This document shows positions 48,708 through 57,800 of a stretch of DNA of 64,000 bases, one piece after another. This stretch comes from Paraburkholderia sp. BL25I1N1 (lineage in GTDB: Bacteria > Pseudomonadota > Gammaproteobacteria > Burkholderiales > Burkholderiaceae): assembly GCF_003002025.1 (NCBI RefSeq), contig NZ_PVZB01000007.1:124001-188000 (forward strand), in the 5' to 3' direction. The first letter of the stretch is position 1. Every line of letters begins with the position of its first letter. Position numbers and translations under genes: made by a program. The notes under the pieces are model-generated. The model was given only the letters and a program-made list of their open reading frames with translations. It made no database searches and was not told where the DNA came from.

Positions 48708-49583
48708 ATGCCGACCATCAGCGAACTATTCGTCTATCCGATCAAATCCTGCGCGGGCATTGCCCTCAATGAGGCGCGGCTGCTCGCCACCGGCCTCGAA
48801 TACGACCGCTGCTGGATGGTCACCGACCCGGCCGGCGCCATGCTCACGCAGCGCGCGTATCCGCGCATGGCGCTGATCCGTGTCGAACTCGGCGCCGAGG
48901 ATCTCGTGATCCGCGCGCCCGGCATGAGCGAGTTGCGCACGCCGCTGGAAAGCGCGCGGCTGGAGGCGCCGCCCGCGGTGCAGACCAGGGTCTGGCGCGA
49001 CGCGGCCTATGGACTCGACACCGGCGACGCATGCGCCGCGTGGTTCTCGACATTTCTCGGCGTGCCCGCGCGGCTCTTGCGCTTTAATCCCGAGCGCGAA
49101 CGCATTGTCGATCCGGACTTCACGGAGAGCGTGGGCGGCGCCACCACCCATTTCGCGGATGGTTTTCCGCTGCTGGTGATCGGCCAGGCGTCGCTCGACG
49201 ATCTGAACACGCGTCTGAACGGCAAGGGCGCGCCGTCGATTCCGATCGACCGCTTCCGTCCCAACGTGGTGCTGAGCGGGCTCGACGCGTATGAGGAAGA
49301 CTATGTGGAGACGCTGAGCGTGGCTGGCGAAGCAGGCGGGGGCGCGCAACTGCAGCTGGTCAAGCCGTGCACGCGCTGTCCGATGCCGACCATCGACCAG
49401 GCGAAAGGCGCACCCGATCCGGACTGGCCGAACGAGCCGACCGACACGATGAGCGTCTATCGCGCGAATCCGCAGCGAAACGGGGCGATCACGTTCGGCA
49501 ACAATGCGCTTGTCGCGAGTGGCGCCGGAACGTGGCTGCGAGTCGGGCAGGCAGTGGAAGCGGAATTGGGCTTCGGCGATTAA
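48708..49583 (+). CDS. MOSC-domain protein (YcbX/mARC-like)
   Basis: 291 residues: an N-terminal MOSC_N beta-barrel (PTISELFVYPIKSCAGIALN, GLEYDRCWMVTD) and a C-terminal MOSC domain with the cofactor-binding cysteine in LVKPCTRCPMPTID near 220. Members bind sulfurated molybdenum cofactor and reduce N-hydroxylated compounds. Unlike E. coli YcbX there is no C-terminal ferredoxin domain. The nitrate reductase 5 kb away also needs molybdenum cofactor, but no co-regulation is visible. Confidence 0.9.
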   Translation: MPTISELFVYPIKSCAGIALNEARLLATGLEYDRCWMVTDPAGAMLTQRAYPRMALIRVELGAEDLVIRAPGMSELRTPLESARLEAPPAVQTRVWRDAAYGLDTGDACAAWFSTFLGVPARLLRFNPERERIVDPDFTESVGGATTHFADGFPLLVIGQASLDDLNTRLNGKGAPSIPIDRFRPNVVLSGLDAYEEDYVETLSVAGEAGGGAQLQLVKPCTRCPMPTIDQAKGAPDPDWPNEPTDTMSVYRANPQRNGAITFGNNALVASGAGTWLRVGQAVEAELGFGD

Positions 49584-49586
49584 GAG

Positions 49587-49967
49587 CTAATGCCGGACAC
49601 GCACGGTCAACGCCGCGAGAATAACCGGCATCGGCACTGGCTTGACGAAATGATGATCGAAGCCCGAGCGCAGCGATTCGCTCACTTCCTCGGCACGTTC
49701 GAGCCCGGTGACCGCGACCAGCGTCGGTGCCGGAATATCGCCCACGTAGCGGATTCGCCGCGCCACCGCGCGTCCGTCCAGACGCGGCATCTCGACGTCC
49801 AGCAGCGCGGCCTGCGGATGCCATGCGCAGTATTGAGCCAGCGCATCGAGGCCGTTGCGCGCCGTTCGGATCTCGAAGCCATGCGCGCTGAAGTAGTGTA
49901 CGTAAGCGGCCAGCAGATTCGCGTCGTCGTCGGCGATCAGAAGGCGTGCGGCTGGGTGATGGGCCAT
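49587..49967 (-). CDS. Stand-alone response-regulator receiver protein
   Basis: 126 residues, one receiver domain: acidic pocket IADDDAN near residue 10, phosphoacceptor Asp in LLDVEMPRLDG near 57, Thr in VAVTGL near 86 and Lys in HFVKPVP near 109. No output domain. GAGGGAAA before the ATG selects 49967. Three bases separate its end from the MOSC gene (convergent). The GAF-domain relic upstream may have been part of the same signalling unit; inference. Confidence 0.88.
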   Translation of the reverse strand: MAHHPAARLLIADDDANLLAAYVHYFSAHGFEIRTARNGLDALAQYCAWHPQAALLDVEMPRLDGRAVARRIRYVGDIPAPTLVAVTGLERAEEVSESLRSGFDHHFVKPVPMPVILAALTVRVRH

Positions 49968-50160
49968 CTGATTTCCCTCAGGTTGTGATCCTGTTAGATG
50001 AGCAATTTGAAGTCCCGACAGAATCGACGCTCCATCAAGTGATTTTCGGGCCGAATCGGCAAGGATAGGCAGCACCGCTTCTCACGAATAAATTACCGCC
50101 CGGCAACGCTGCAAACGCCTGCATCGCGCGCAATATCGAGACCGTCCAGCATCTCCACGC

Positions 50161-50370
50161 GATGCCTTCCACCCCGCCCATGATCCGCAAGAACAGAGCA
50201 TCGGCTTTGCCGCCGCGGCCTGCGTCACGGCGCAAATCTACAAGCTGGGCAGTTATATCTCCGTACCGATCATTTTTCCCGACGGCAGCTATTTCGGTAA
50301 TCTCTGCGCGATCGACCCGAATCCCGGCCGAGGTGTCGAACCCGCGTTTAAATGTAGTGGGCGGATTTGA
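50161..50370 (+). pseudogene. GAF-domain gene relic
   Basis: In the frame ending at TGA 50368-50370 the translation includes QIYKLGSYISVPIIFPDG and SYFGNLCAIDP, which closely follows the conserved centre of GAF sensor domains (usually SYIGVPI...PDG..FGTLCAIDP). The similarity starts around 50200 and ends about 40 bases before the stop, with no start codon/ribosome binding site arrangement and nothing matching the rest of the domain. It is a broken fragment of a sensor or diguanylate-cyclase gene. Confidence 0.6.
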
Positions 50371-50394
50371 GCGGTCGAGAGGCGTGTGGACCGC

Positions 50395-51222
50395 TCACGC
50401 GGCCTGCGCGATTGCCTCGCGCGCGGTCGGCATGTCGCTTTGCATCGCGTCCGCCTCGCCGCGCCGTGCGTTATCTCCAGCCCGCTCGCGCTCGACGCTC
50501 TCTCCGATCGCGCTGCCCACCAGAATCACCGCCGGGCTGCCGAAGCCCGCGTTCGTCGCATCCGCAGCGAGCCGGTCGAGGCGGCTCATCAGACGCCGTT
50601 CGTTACTGCCACCGGCCCATTGCACCACGGCAGCGGGTGTATCGGCCGGCAAACTCGCGAGCAACGCGGCCGCGATACTGTCGATGCGCCGCATCCCCAT
50701 ATAGATCGCCAGCGTGGTGCGTGTCGCGGCCAACGCGGCCCAGTCCGGCTCGCCGTGATCTTCGGTATGTGCGGTCACGAAACTGACGCCGTGGCAATGG
50801 CGGCGATGCGTGAGCGAAATGCCGAGCCCCGCGGCGGCCGCGAACCCCGACGAGATGCCGTTGACGATCTCCACCGGAATGCCGGCGCCGCGCAAGACCG
50901 CGAGTTCTTCGCCGGCGCGTCCGAACAGCAGCGCTTCGCCGCCTTTCACCCGCACCACGTGCAAGCCCTTGAGCGCATAGCGTCGCATCAACCGTTCGAT
51001 AAACGCTTGCGGCGTCGAGCGGCAGCCACCGCGTTTGCCGACGCGAATCACGCGCGCTTGCGGCGCCAGCGTCACGATCTCGGGATTCGCGAGGTCGTCG
51101 AGCAGCACGACGTCGGCGGCGGCTAGCGCTTTCGCGGCCTTGAGCGTAAGCAGATCGAGATCGCCGGGGCCGGCACTCAATAAGGTGACCTTGCCGGTGT
51201 TCGTGTTCATCGCGGTATCCAT
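50395..51222 (-). CDS. cobA: Uroporphyrinogen-III C-methyltransferase
   Basis: 275 residues, SUMT family: VTLLSAGPGDLDLLTLKAAKAL near residue 10, VRVKGGEALLFGRAGEEL near 90 and GISSGFAAAAGLGISLTHR near 118. It makes precorrin-2 toward sirohaem, the prosthetic group of NirB. It lacks the dehydrogenase/ferrochelatase domain of CysG. AAGGA seven bases before the ATG. Transcribed away from nirB from its own sigma54 promoter, through a leader carrying an ANTAR-type attenuator, so it is set up for the same control as nirB. Confidence 0.93.
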   Translation of the reverse strand: MDTAMNTNTGKVTLLSAGPGDLDLLTLKAAKALAAADVVLLDDLANPEIVTLAPQARVIRVGKRGGCRSTPQAFIERLMRRYALKGLHVVRVKGGEALLFGRAGEELAVLRGAGIPVEIVNGISSGFAAAAGLGISLTHRRHCHGVSFVTAHTEDHGEPDWAALAATRTTLAIYMGMRRIDSIAAALLASLPADTPAAVVQWAGGSNERRLMSRLDRLAADATNAGFGSPAVILVGSAIGESVERERAGDNARRGEADAMQSDMPTAREAIAQAA

Positions 51223-51276
51223 CACGGTGTCCTTCGCTTCTGTGTCGGCCGGCGATCGCTGTCGCGCCGGCGCCCA

Positions 51277-51320
51277 ATAAAAAACGGCGTCCGCTCGTGA
51301 TGCTCACGAGGGGACGCCGT
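51277..51320 (-). terminator. Attenuator terminator in cobA leader
   Basis: On the minus strand ACGGCGTCC-C-CTCGTGA pairs with TCACGAG-C-GGACGCCGT, followed by TTTTTATT. It sits 55 bp upstream of the cobA start with no other minus-strand gene before it. Confidence 0.9.
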
Positions 51321-51390
51321 TGTCCGTTTACTGCTTGTGTGCTGCTCTGCCGTTTCGCTTCCAGCACGGTGAAAACACAGCGTTGTGTTT
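51277..51390 (-). promoter_or_regulatory. ANTAR-type antitermination leader of cobA
   Basis: Minus-strand RNA reads: hairpin P1 (51390-51373, AAACAC-AACGCT-GTGTTT), a middle hairpin (51367-51339, stem GTGCTG/CAGCAC), hairpin P2 (51325-51312, GGAC-AACGGC-GTCC), and a terminator whose 5' arm reuses the 3' part of P2. Both P1 and P2 have six-base loops with A at position 1 and G at position 4, the known signature bound by ANTAR proteins such as NasR/NasT. P2 and the terminator cannot form together, so binding should allow read-through. Confidence 0.82.
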
Positions 51391-51456
51391 CGCCCGCATG
51401 GGTATGTGCTGCATGTCGTGGCTGCCGCGTTGCCGCCATGAACTCGCCACTGCTTA

Positions 51457-51472
51457 TGCAAGGACTACGCCA
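51457..51472 (-). promoter_or_regulatory. Sigma54 promoter for cobA
   Basis: Minus strand TGGCGTAGTCCTTGCA matches TGGCAC-G-n4-TTGCA with correct GG-to-GC spacing. Start expected about 12 bases on, near 51447, upstream of the P1 hairpin. Confidence 0.8.
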
Positions 51473-51563
51473 TGCATCGGCCACGCATGCTGTGCGCCTT
51501 GCCACGCCTCGCAAATAACGCCGCCGACGCGCACGCCACGCACCGTTCGCAAGCGTGCACCTC

Positions 51564-51578
51564 GCACGCGCAGGGTGC
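51564..51578. promoter_or_regulatory. NtrC-like binding site 1
   Basis: GCAC-n7-GTGC dyad (GCACGCGCAGGGTGC), the NtrC consensus spacing, lying between the two divergent sigma54 promoters. Confidence 0.7.
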
Positions 51579-51584
51579 TGCGTC

Positions 51585-51599
51585 GCACCATCCATGTGC
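51585..51599. promoter_or_regulatory. NtrC-like binding site 2
   Basis: GCAC-n7-GTGC (GCACCATCCATGTGC), 21 bp from site 1 centre to centre, i.e. two helical turns, so two dimers would bind the same face. About 135 bp from the plus start and 145 bp from the minus start. Confidence 0.72.
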
Positions 51600-51700
51600 C
51601 CCGCTGCATCAAAACGCGTCGTGCGCCCGCTTTGCCGCACACGCATGCGATTCGCCGCAAACCCCCGCGCCACGGCCTCCTTACGGGCATTTGGTGCAAC

Positions 51701-51716
51701 TGGCATGGGCTTTGCA
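51701..51716 (+). promoter_or_regulatory. Sigma54 promoter for nirB-nirD-nasA
   Basis: TGGCATGGGCTTTGCA fits the sigma54 consensus at all core positions. Expected start near 51727, just before hairpin P1. Confidence 0.88.
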
Positions 51717-51730
51717 TTAAGCCTTGCCAT

Positions 51731-51845
51731 CGGATCAACGTGGATCCGGCGCGAGTGCAACACAAAGTGCTCGCTGCAGGACAGGTCAGGACAACGGCGT
51801 CCCCCGAATTCAGTCATCGACTGGGTTCGCGGGACGCCGTTTTTA
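51731..51845 (+). promoter_or_regulatory. ANTAR-type antitermination leader of nirB operon
   Basis: Hairpin P1 at 51731-51748 (CGGATC-AACGTG-GATCCG), a middle hairpin at 51751-51774 (GCGAGTGC paired with GTGCTCGC with wobbles), hairpin P2 at 51789-51802 (GGAC-AACGGC-GTCC), then the terminator. Both P1 and P2 hexaloops are A1/G4. P2's loop and 3' arm are also the terminator 5' arm, making the structures exclusive. Same order of parts as the cobA leader. An ANTAR regulator (NasT type) is not encoded in this window. Confidence 0.87.
51793..51845 (+). terminator. Attenuator terminator in nirB leader
   Basis: AACGGCGTCCC (51793-51803) pairs with GGGACGCCGTT (51831-51841), with an upper CAGTC/GACTG stem, followed by TTTTATTT. 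It is 70 bp upstream of the nirB start. Confidence 0.92.
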
Positions 51846-51915
51846 TTTCCAGAATCGTTTTCGCCACCTGCCATACGGCGTCGCTCGCAACCAGCATATT
51901 GAGGAAACCGCGCTC

Positions 51916-54456
51916 ATGAAAATCATCGTTATCGGTCACGGGATGGTCGGTCACAAACTGGTCGAGTGCCTCGCCCAGGACGCCGCGCACGGCCTCGATA
52001 TCACCGTGCTGTGCGAGGAATCGCGGCCGGCCTACGATCGCGTGCACCTGTCCGAGTTTTTTGCGGGCAAGACGGCGGACGATCTCTCGCTGGTCGAACC
52101 GGGTTTCTTTGAACGCCAGAACGTGCTCCTGAAACTGAACGCGAAGGCCGTGGCGATCGATCGCGATGCGCGCACCGTGACGGTGTCGACGGGCGAAACG
52201 CTGCCTTATGGCAAGCTGGTTTTCGCCACCGGCTCCTATCCGTTCGTGCCGCCCGTGCAGGGCCGCGAGCGCGCGGATTGCTTCGTGTACCGAACCATCG
52301 ACGATCTCGAAGCGATGCGTGAATGCGGCGCGCGTTCGAAGACGGGCACGGTGGTCGGCGGCGGACTGCTCGGGCTCGAATGCGCCAAGGCGCTGCGCGA
52401 CATGGGCCTGCAAACGCACGTGGTCGAATTCGCGCCGCGTCTGATGGCCGTGCAGGTGGACGACGGCGGCGGCCGCGTGCTGCGCAGCAAGATCGAAGAA
52501 CTGGGCGTGACGGTGCATACGCAGAAGAACACCACGGCGATCGTCGATGGCGAGCAGGGCACGCACCGCATGCAATTCGCCGACGGCAGCCACCTCGACA
52601 CCGACATGATCGTATTCTCCGCGGGCATTCGTCCGCGTGACGACCTGGCGCGCGCGAGCGGCCTGACGCTCGGCCCGCGTGGCGGCATCGTGATCGACAA
52701 CGCATGCCGCACGAGCGATCCGCACATCTATGCGATCGGTGAATGCGCGCTGTGGAACGGCCAGTTGTTCGGCCTCGTGGCGCCGGGCTACGACATGGCT
52801 CGCGCGGTGGCGAAGCAATTGCTCGGCGACACGGCGGAATTCGCCGGCGCCGACATGAGCACCAAGCTCAAGCTGATGGGCGTGGACGTGGCGAGCATCG
52901 GCGACGCGCACGGCAACACGCCGGGCAGCCGCGCGTATCAGTTCAGCGACGAGCGCAAGCAGGTCTACAAGAAGCTGGTGGTGTCCGAGTGCGGCAAATA
53001 TCTGCTGGGCGGCGTGATGGTGGGCGACGCCGGCGAATACGGCACGCTGCTGCAAATGATGTTGAACCGCATCGAATTGCCCGCGTCGCCTGAATTCCTC
53101 ATTCTGCCGGCGGCCGACGGCAATGCGAAACCCGCGCTCGGCGTTGATTCGTTGCCGGCTTCCGCGCAAATCTGCTCGTGCAACAACGTCTCGAAGGGCG
53201 AACTGTGCGCCGCCGTTTGTGCCGGCGCGACCGATATCGGCGCTTTGAAATGCGCGACGACCGCCGGCACCTCGTGCGGCGGCTGCGTGCCGCTCGTCAC
53301 CCAGGTGATGAAGGCGGAGATGAAGAAGCAGGGCCTCGCGGTCAACAACCATGTCTGCGAACACTTCGCGTATTCACGCCAGGAGTTGTATCACATCGTG
53401 CGTGTGGAAGGCATTCGCAGCTTCGGCGAACTGCTCGCGAAGCACGGCCACGGCCTCGGCTGCGATATCTGCAAGCCGGTGGTGGCGAGCGTGCTCGCGT
53501 CGTGCTGGAACGAGTTCGTGCTGAAGAAGGAGCACGCATCGCTGCAGGACACCAACGACTACTACCTCGCCAACATTCAGCGTGATGGCACCTACTCGGT
53601 CGTGCCGCGCATGGCGGGTGGCGAAGTCACCCCCGATGGTTTGATCGCGGTCGGCCAGGTTGCGAAGAAGTACGGCCTCTATACGAAGATCACCGGCGGT
53701 CAGCGTGTCGATCTGTTCGGCGCGCGCGTCGAGCAACTGCCGCTCATCTGGGAAGAACTGATCGCCGCCGGTTTCGAATCCGGCCACGCGTATGGCAAGT
53801 CGCTGCGTACCGTGAAGTCGTGTGTCGGTTCGACGTGGTGCCGCTACGGCGTCGGCGATTCGGTGGGTCTCGCCGTGGAGATCGAGAACCGCTACAAGGG
53901 CCTGCGCACGCCGCACAAGATCAAGTTCGGCGTGTCGGGCTGCACCCGCGAATGCGCGGAAGCGCAGGGCAAGGACGTCGGCATCATCGCGACCGAAAAG
54001 GGCTGGAATCTCTATGTGTGCGGCAACGGCGGCATGAAACCGCGCCACGCCGAACTGCTCGCGTCGGACCTCGATAAGGAAACGCTGGTGCGCTACATCG
54101 ACCGTTTCCTGATGTTCTACGTGCGCACCGCCGACCGTCTGCAACGCACCAGCGTGTGGCGCGAGAGCCTCGAAGGCGGCCTCGATTATCTGATCGACGT
54201 GGTCGTCAACGATCGTCTCGGCGTGGCCGCAGAACTCGAGTCGGAAATGCAGCACGTGGTCGACACCTACGAGTGCGAATGGAAGAAGGCCGTCACCGAT
54301 CCCGAAACGCGCAAGCGCTTCCGTCATTTCGTCAACAGCGCCGAGTCGGACAGCCATGTCGCGTTCGTCGAGGAGCGCGGCCAGATCCGGCCGGCCACAC
54401 CCGCCGAGCGGCGCTCGAAGCTCGCCGCAATTCCCGTTGTAGTCGAAACCGTTTGA
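51916..54456 (+). CDS. nirB: Assimilatory nitrite reductase, large subunit
   Basis: 846 residues. FAD/NAD-binding module (VIGHGMVGHKLVE at 5; TGSYPFVPPVQGRE at 108; VVGGGLLGLECAKALRDMGL at 150), a BFD [2Fe-2S] module (CSCNNVSKGELC and CGGC near 420-460), and a sirohaem/[4Fe-4S] domain (CVGSTWCRYGVGDS near 635; FGVSGCTRECAEAQGKD near 672). It reduces nitrite to ammonium with NAD(P)H. GAGGAAA nine bases before the ATG. First gene of the operon behind the sigma54 promoter and attenuator. Confidence 0.96.
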   Translation: MKIIVIGHGMVGHKLVECLAQDAAHGLDITVLCEESRPAYDRVHLSEFFAGKTADDLSLVEPGFFERQNVLLKLNAKAVAIDRDARTVTVSTGETLPYGKLVFATGSYPFVPPVQGRERADCFVYRTIDDLEAMRECGARSKTGTVVGGGLLGLECAKALRDMGLQTHVVEFAPRLMAVQVDDGGGRVLRSKIEELGVTVHTQKNTTAIVDGEQGTHRMQFADGSHLDTDMIVFSAGIRPRDDLARASGLTLGPRGGIVIDNACRTSDPHIYAIGECALWNGQLFGLVAPGYDMARAVAKQLLGDTAEFAGADMSTKLKLMGVDVASIGDAHGNTPGSRAYQFSDERKQVYKKLVVSECGKYLLGGVMVGDAGEYGTLLQMMLNRIELPASPEFLILPAADGNAKPALGVDSLPASAQICSCNNVSKGELCAAVCAGATDIGALKCATTAGTSCGGCVPLVTQVMKAEMKKQGLAVNNHVCEHFAYSRQELYHIVRVEGIRSFGELLAKHGHGLGCDICKPVVASVLASCWNEFVLKKEHASLQDTNDYYLANIQRDGTYSVVPRMAGGEVTPDGLIAVGQVAKKYGLYTKITGGQRVDLFGARVEQLPLIWEELIAAGFESGHAYGKSLRTVKSCVGSTWCRYGVGDSVGLAVEIENRYKGLRTPHKIKFGVSGCTRECAEAQGKDVGIIATEKGWNLYVCGNGGMKPRHAELLASDLDKETLVRYIDRFLMFYVRTADRLQRTSVWRESLEGGLDYLIDVVVNDRLGVAAELESEMQHVVDTYECEWKKAVTDPETRKRFRHFVNSAESDSHVAFVEERGQIRPATPAERRSKLAAIPVVVETV

Positions 54457-54488
54457 TTGAACCGCACTATTCACCGAGGACTTCCGTC

Positions 54489-54842
54489 ATGAACAACGAT
54501 CGCCTGCCACGCTCCTGGACGCCGGTTTGCCCGCTCGACGACATCGTGCCCAACACGGGTGTTTGCGCGCTCGTCAACGGCGAACAGGTCGCGGTTTTTC
54601 ACGTGAACAACGGTGACGCGGACCCGATCGTGTACGCGATCGAAAACTTCGATCCGGGCTCGCAGGCGGCGGTGCTCTCGCGCGGACTGATCGGCAGCCT
54701 CGGCGAACGCATCGTCGTGGCCTCGCCGATCTACAAGCATCACTTCGATCTGCGCACCGGCGAGTGCCTCGAAACACCGGCGCATTCCGTCGGCGCGTTT
54801 GCCGCGCGCGTGGAAAACGGCCAGGTGTGGGTCGCGGTTTGA
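54489..54842 (+). CDS. nirD: Nitrite reductase small subunit
   Basis: 117 residues, Rieske-like fold without the Rieske C-x-H pairs (ASPIYKHHFDLRTGECLETP where cluster ligands would be), which is normal for NirD. It pairs with NirB. 32 bp after nirB, with ACCGAGGACTTCCGTC upstream of the ATG. 35 bp before nasA. Confidence 0.95.
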   Translation: MNNDRLPRSWTPVCPLDDIVPNTGVCALVNGEQVAVFHVNNGDADPIVYAIENFDPGSQAAVLSRGLIGSLGERIVVASPIYKHHFDLRTGECLETPAHSVGAFAARVENGQVWVAV

Positions 54843-54877
54843 ATCGCTGAATTCTTTTTTAACGACGTCGCCCGCTC

Positions 54878-57800
54878 ATGTCCTCTACAAACGTAAAAAC
54901 CGTGTGCCCCTACTGTGGCGTTGGCTGCGGGATGGTGCTGCACGTCGAGGACGGCCAGGTCGTAAAAATCTCCGGCGACAAGGAGCATCCGGCCAACTTC
55001 GGACGGTTGTGCACGAAGGGGCAATCGGCGCATGTGGCATTGCGCAAGTCGGGGCGTCTCGAAGGCGCGTTCGTGCGTCACGCGCGTGGCCAGGACCCGG
55101 CGCCGTTGCCGATGGCACAGGCGATCAGCACCACGGCAGCGCGTTTGCGCGGCCTGCTCGATGAACATGGGCCGGACGCGCTGTCGTTCTACGTCTCCGG
55201 GCAGATGTCGATCGAGGCGCAGTACCTCGTCAACAAGCTCGCCAAGGGCTTTGTCGGCACCAACAACATCGAATCGAATTCACGCCTGTGCATGGCGAGC
55301 GCGGGCAGCGGCTACAAACTGTCGCTCGGCGCGGACGGCCCGCCCGGATCGTACGAAGACATCGATCACGCTGACCTGTTCTTCGTGATCGGCGCGAATA
55401 TGGCCGACTGTCACCCGATTCTGTTCCTGCGCATGATGGATCGCGTGAAGGCGGGCGCCAAACTGATTGTCGTCGATCCGCGCCGCAACACCACGGCGGA
55501 GAAAGCCGATCTGTTCATGCAGATCAAGCCGGGCACTGATCTCGCGTTGCTCAACGGGCTGCTGCATCTGCTGCACGAAAACGGCCAGACGGATGCCGTA
55601 TTTATCGCCGAGGCTACCGAAGGCTGGGACGCAATGCCCGCGTTTCTCTCCGATTACACGCCGGAGAATGTCGCGCAAATCACCGGCCTCGCCGTCGAGG
55701 ATATCCGCGAGGCCGCGCGGATGATCGGCACGGCCAAAGAGTGGATCAGTTGCTGGACCATGGGCCTGAATCAGAGCACGCACGGCACCTGGCACACCAA
55801 CGCGATCTGCAACCTGCATCTGGCGACAGGCAAGATTTGCCGGCGCGGCAGCGGCCCGTTTTCGCTGACGGGCCAGCCCAATGCGATGGGCGGCCGCGAG
55901 ATGGGTTACATGGGGCCGGGCCTGCCGGGTCAGCGCTCGGTGCTGGTCGAAGAAGACCGCGCGTTTATCGAAGACCTGTGGCGCATTCCGAAGGGCACGC
56001 TCAAGCCGCAGGTCGGCAACGGCACGATCGATATGTTCGCGCGCATGGCGGCGGGCGAGATCAAGGCTTGCTGGATCATCTGCACGAATCCGGTGGCGAG
56101 CGTGGCGAATCGTCAGAACGTGATCGACGGATTGAGTGCGGCGCAACTCGTGATCGCGCAGGACGCGTTCCTCGATACCGAGACCAACCGTTACGCCGAC
56201 GTGCTGTTGCCAGGCGCGCTGTGGGCCGAAGCCGAAGGCGTGATGATCAACTCCGAGCGCAATCTCACGCTGATGCAAAAGGGCATCGAGCCGCCGGGCG
56301 CGGCGCTGCCGGACTGGCAGATCATCGCGCGCGTTGCGTGTGAAATGGGTTTCGCCGATGCCTTCACGTACGCGAGCGCCGAAGAAGTCTTCGCGGAAAT
56401 CACCCGCGCGTCGAATCCGAAAACCGGGTACGACCTGCGCGGCGCGAGCTATCGCCGCCTGAAGGAAACGCCGTTGCAATGGCCGCTTGCATCGGATGAT
56501 TCCGCCGACCGCAACCCGGTTCGCTACCTCAACGACGGCGTGAGTCAACCGCTTGAGGAACGGCCCGACGGCAGCCGCCCGCGGCTCGTGTTTCCGACGG
56601 CGAGCGGCAAGGCGATGTTCTTCGCGCGCGCCTACGCGGCGCCCGCTGAACTGCCGGACCGTGAGTTTCCGATCGTGTTGAACACAGGCCGCTTGCAGCA
56701 TCAATGGCACACCATGACCAAGACCGGCAAGGTCGCGATGCTCAACAGGCTGAACCCGGGCCCGTTTGTCGAGATTCATCCCGAAGATGCCGCCACGCTC
56801 GGCATCAAGGCCAAAGACCCGGTGGAGATTCGTTCGCGCCGCGGTCGCGCGGTGTTGCCGGCTGTCGTGACCGAGCGCGTGAGCGCGGGACAGTGCTTTG
56901 CGCCGATGCACTGGAACGACGTATTCGGCGACGACCTGTGCATCAACGCCGTGACGAGCGACGCCATCGACCCGGTCTCGCAGCAGCCCGAACTCAAGTT
57001 CTGCGCTGTGGCGCTGAGCCCGGTGGCGGTCGAGCGCGTCGAGCCGTTCCTGAATGACGACGATGTATCGCTGGCGGATGCATCCGTTGCAGTCGCTGCG
57101 AGCGCCGCGCCGGCCGACACCGTATCGGCTAGCGCCGAGGACCTGGATATGCCCCGTATCGAAGCACTCACCAGCCTGTTGCAGTTGCCGCCGACTCCCG
57201 CGCCTTCGTTCACCGATCAGGAGCGCACGTATCTCGCCGGCTTCGTGAATGGACTGCGCTCGGCGGAAGCGCAAGGTATCGACCGCGTGCCGGTTCTGCC
57301 GGGTAGCGCGCCGCTCGATACGGCGAGCCGTCTTTACGTCGACGGTCTGCTGGCCGGTCTTTATAGCCGCAGTGCGACCGTTCTGGACGATGCGTTGACA
57401 ACGCCGCACGCCGCGGCGAATGCAGAAACATTGCACGCGTCGTCCGGCGTGCGCATCGTGCGCGCACGGCCGAAAGTCACGCTGCTGTGGGCCTCGCAAA
57501 CCGGCAACACCGAGTCGCTGACCGAAGCCTACGCAACGCGGTTAATGGAATCGGGCTTCGAAATCCGTACGTCGTGCATGGCGGACTATCAGGCCTCGAC
57601 GCTCGCCAAAGCTCAATACGTGCTGCTGATGACGAGCACCTTCGGCGACGGCGATCCACCCGACAACGCACAAAGCTTGTGGACGCAATTGAACGGCGAG
57701 GGCGCGCCGCGCCTCGACGGGGTGCGCTTCGCGGTGCTCGCGCTCGGCGATCGCAACTACGACCAGTTCTGCGGCCACGGCCGGCGTCTCGATGAGCGGC

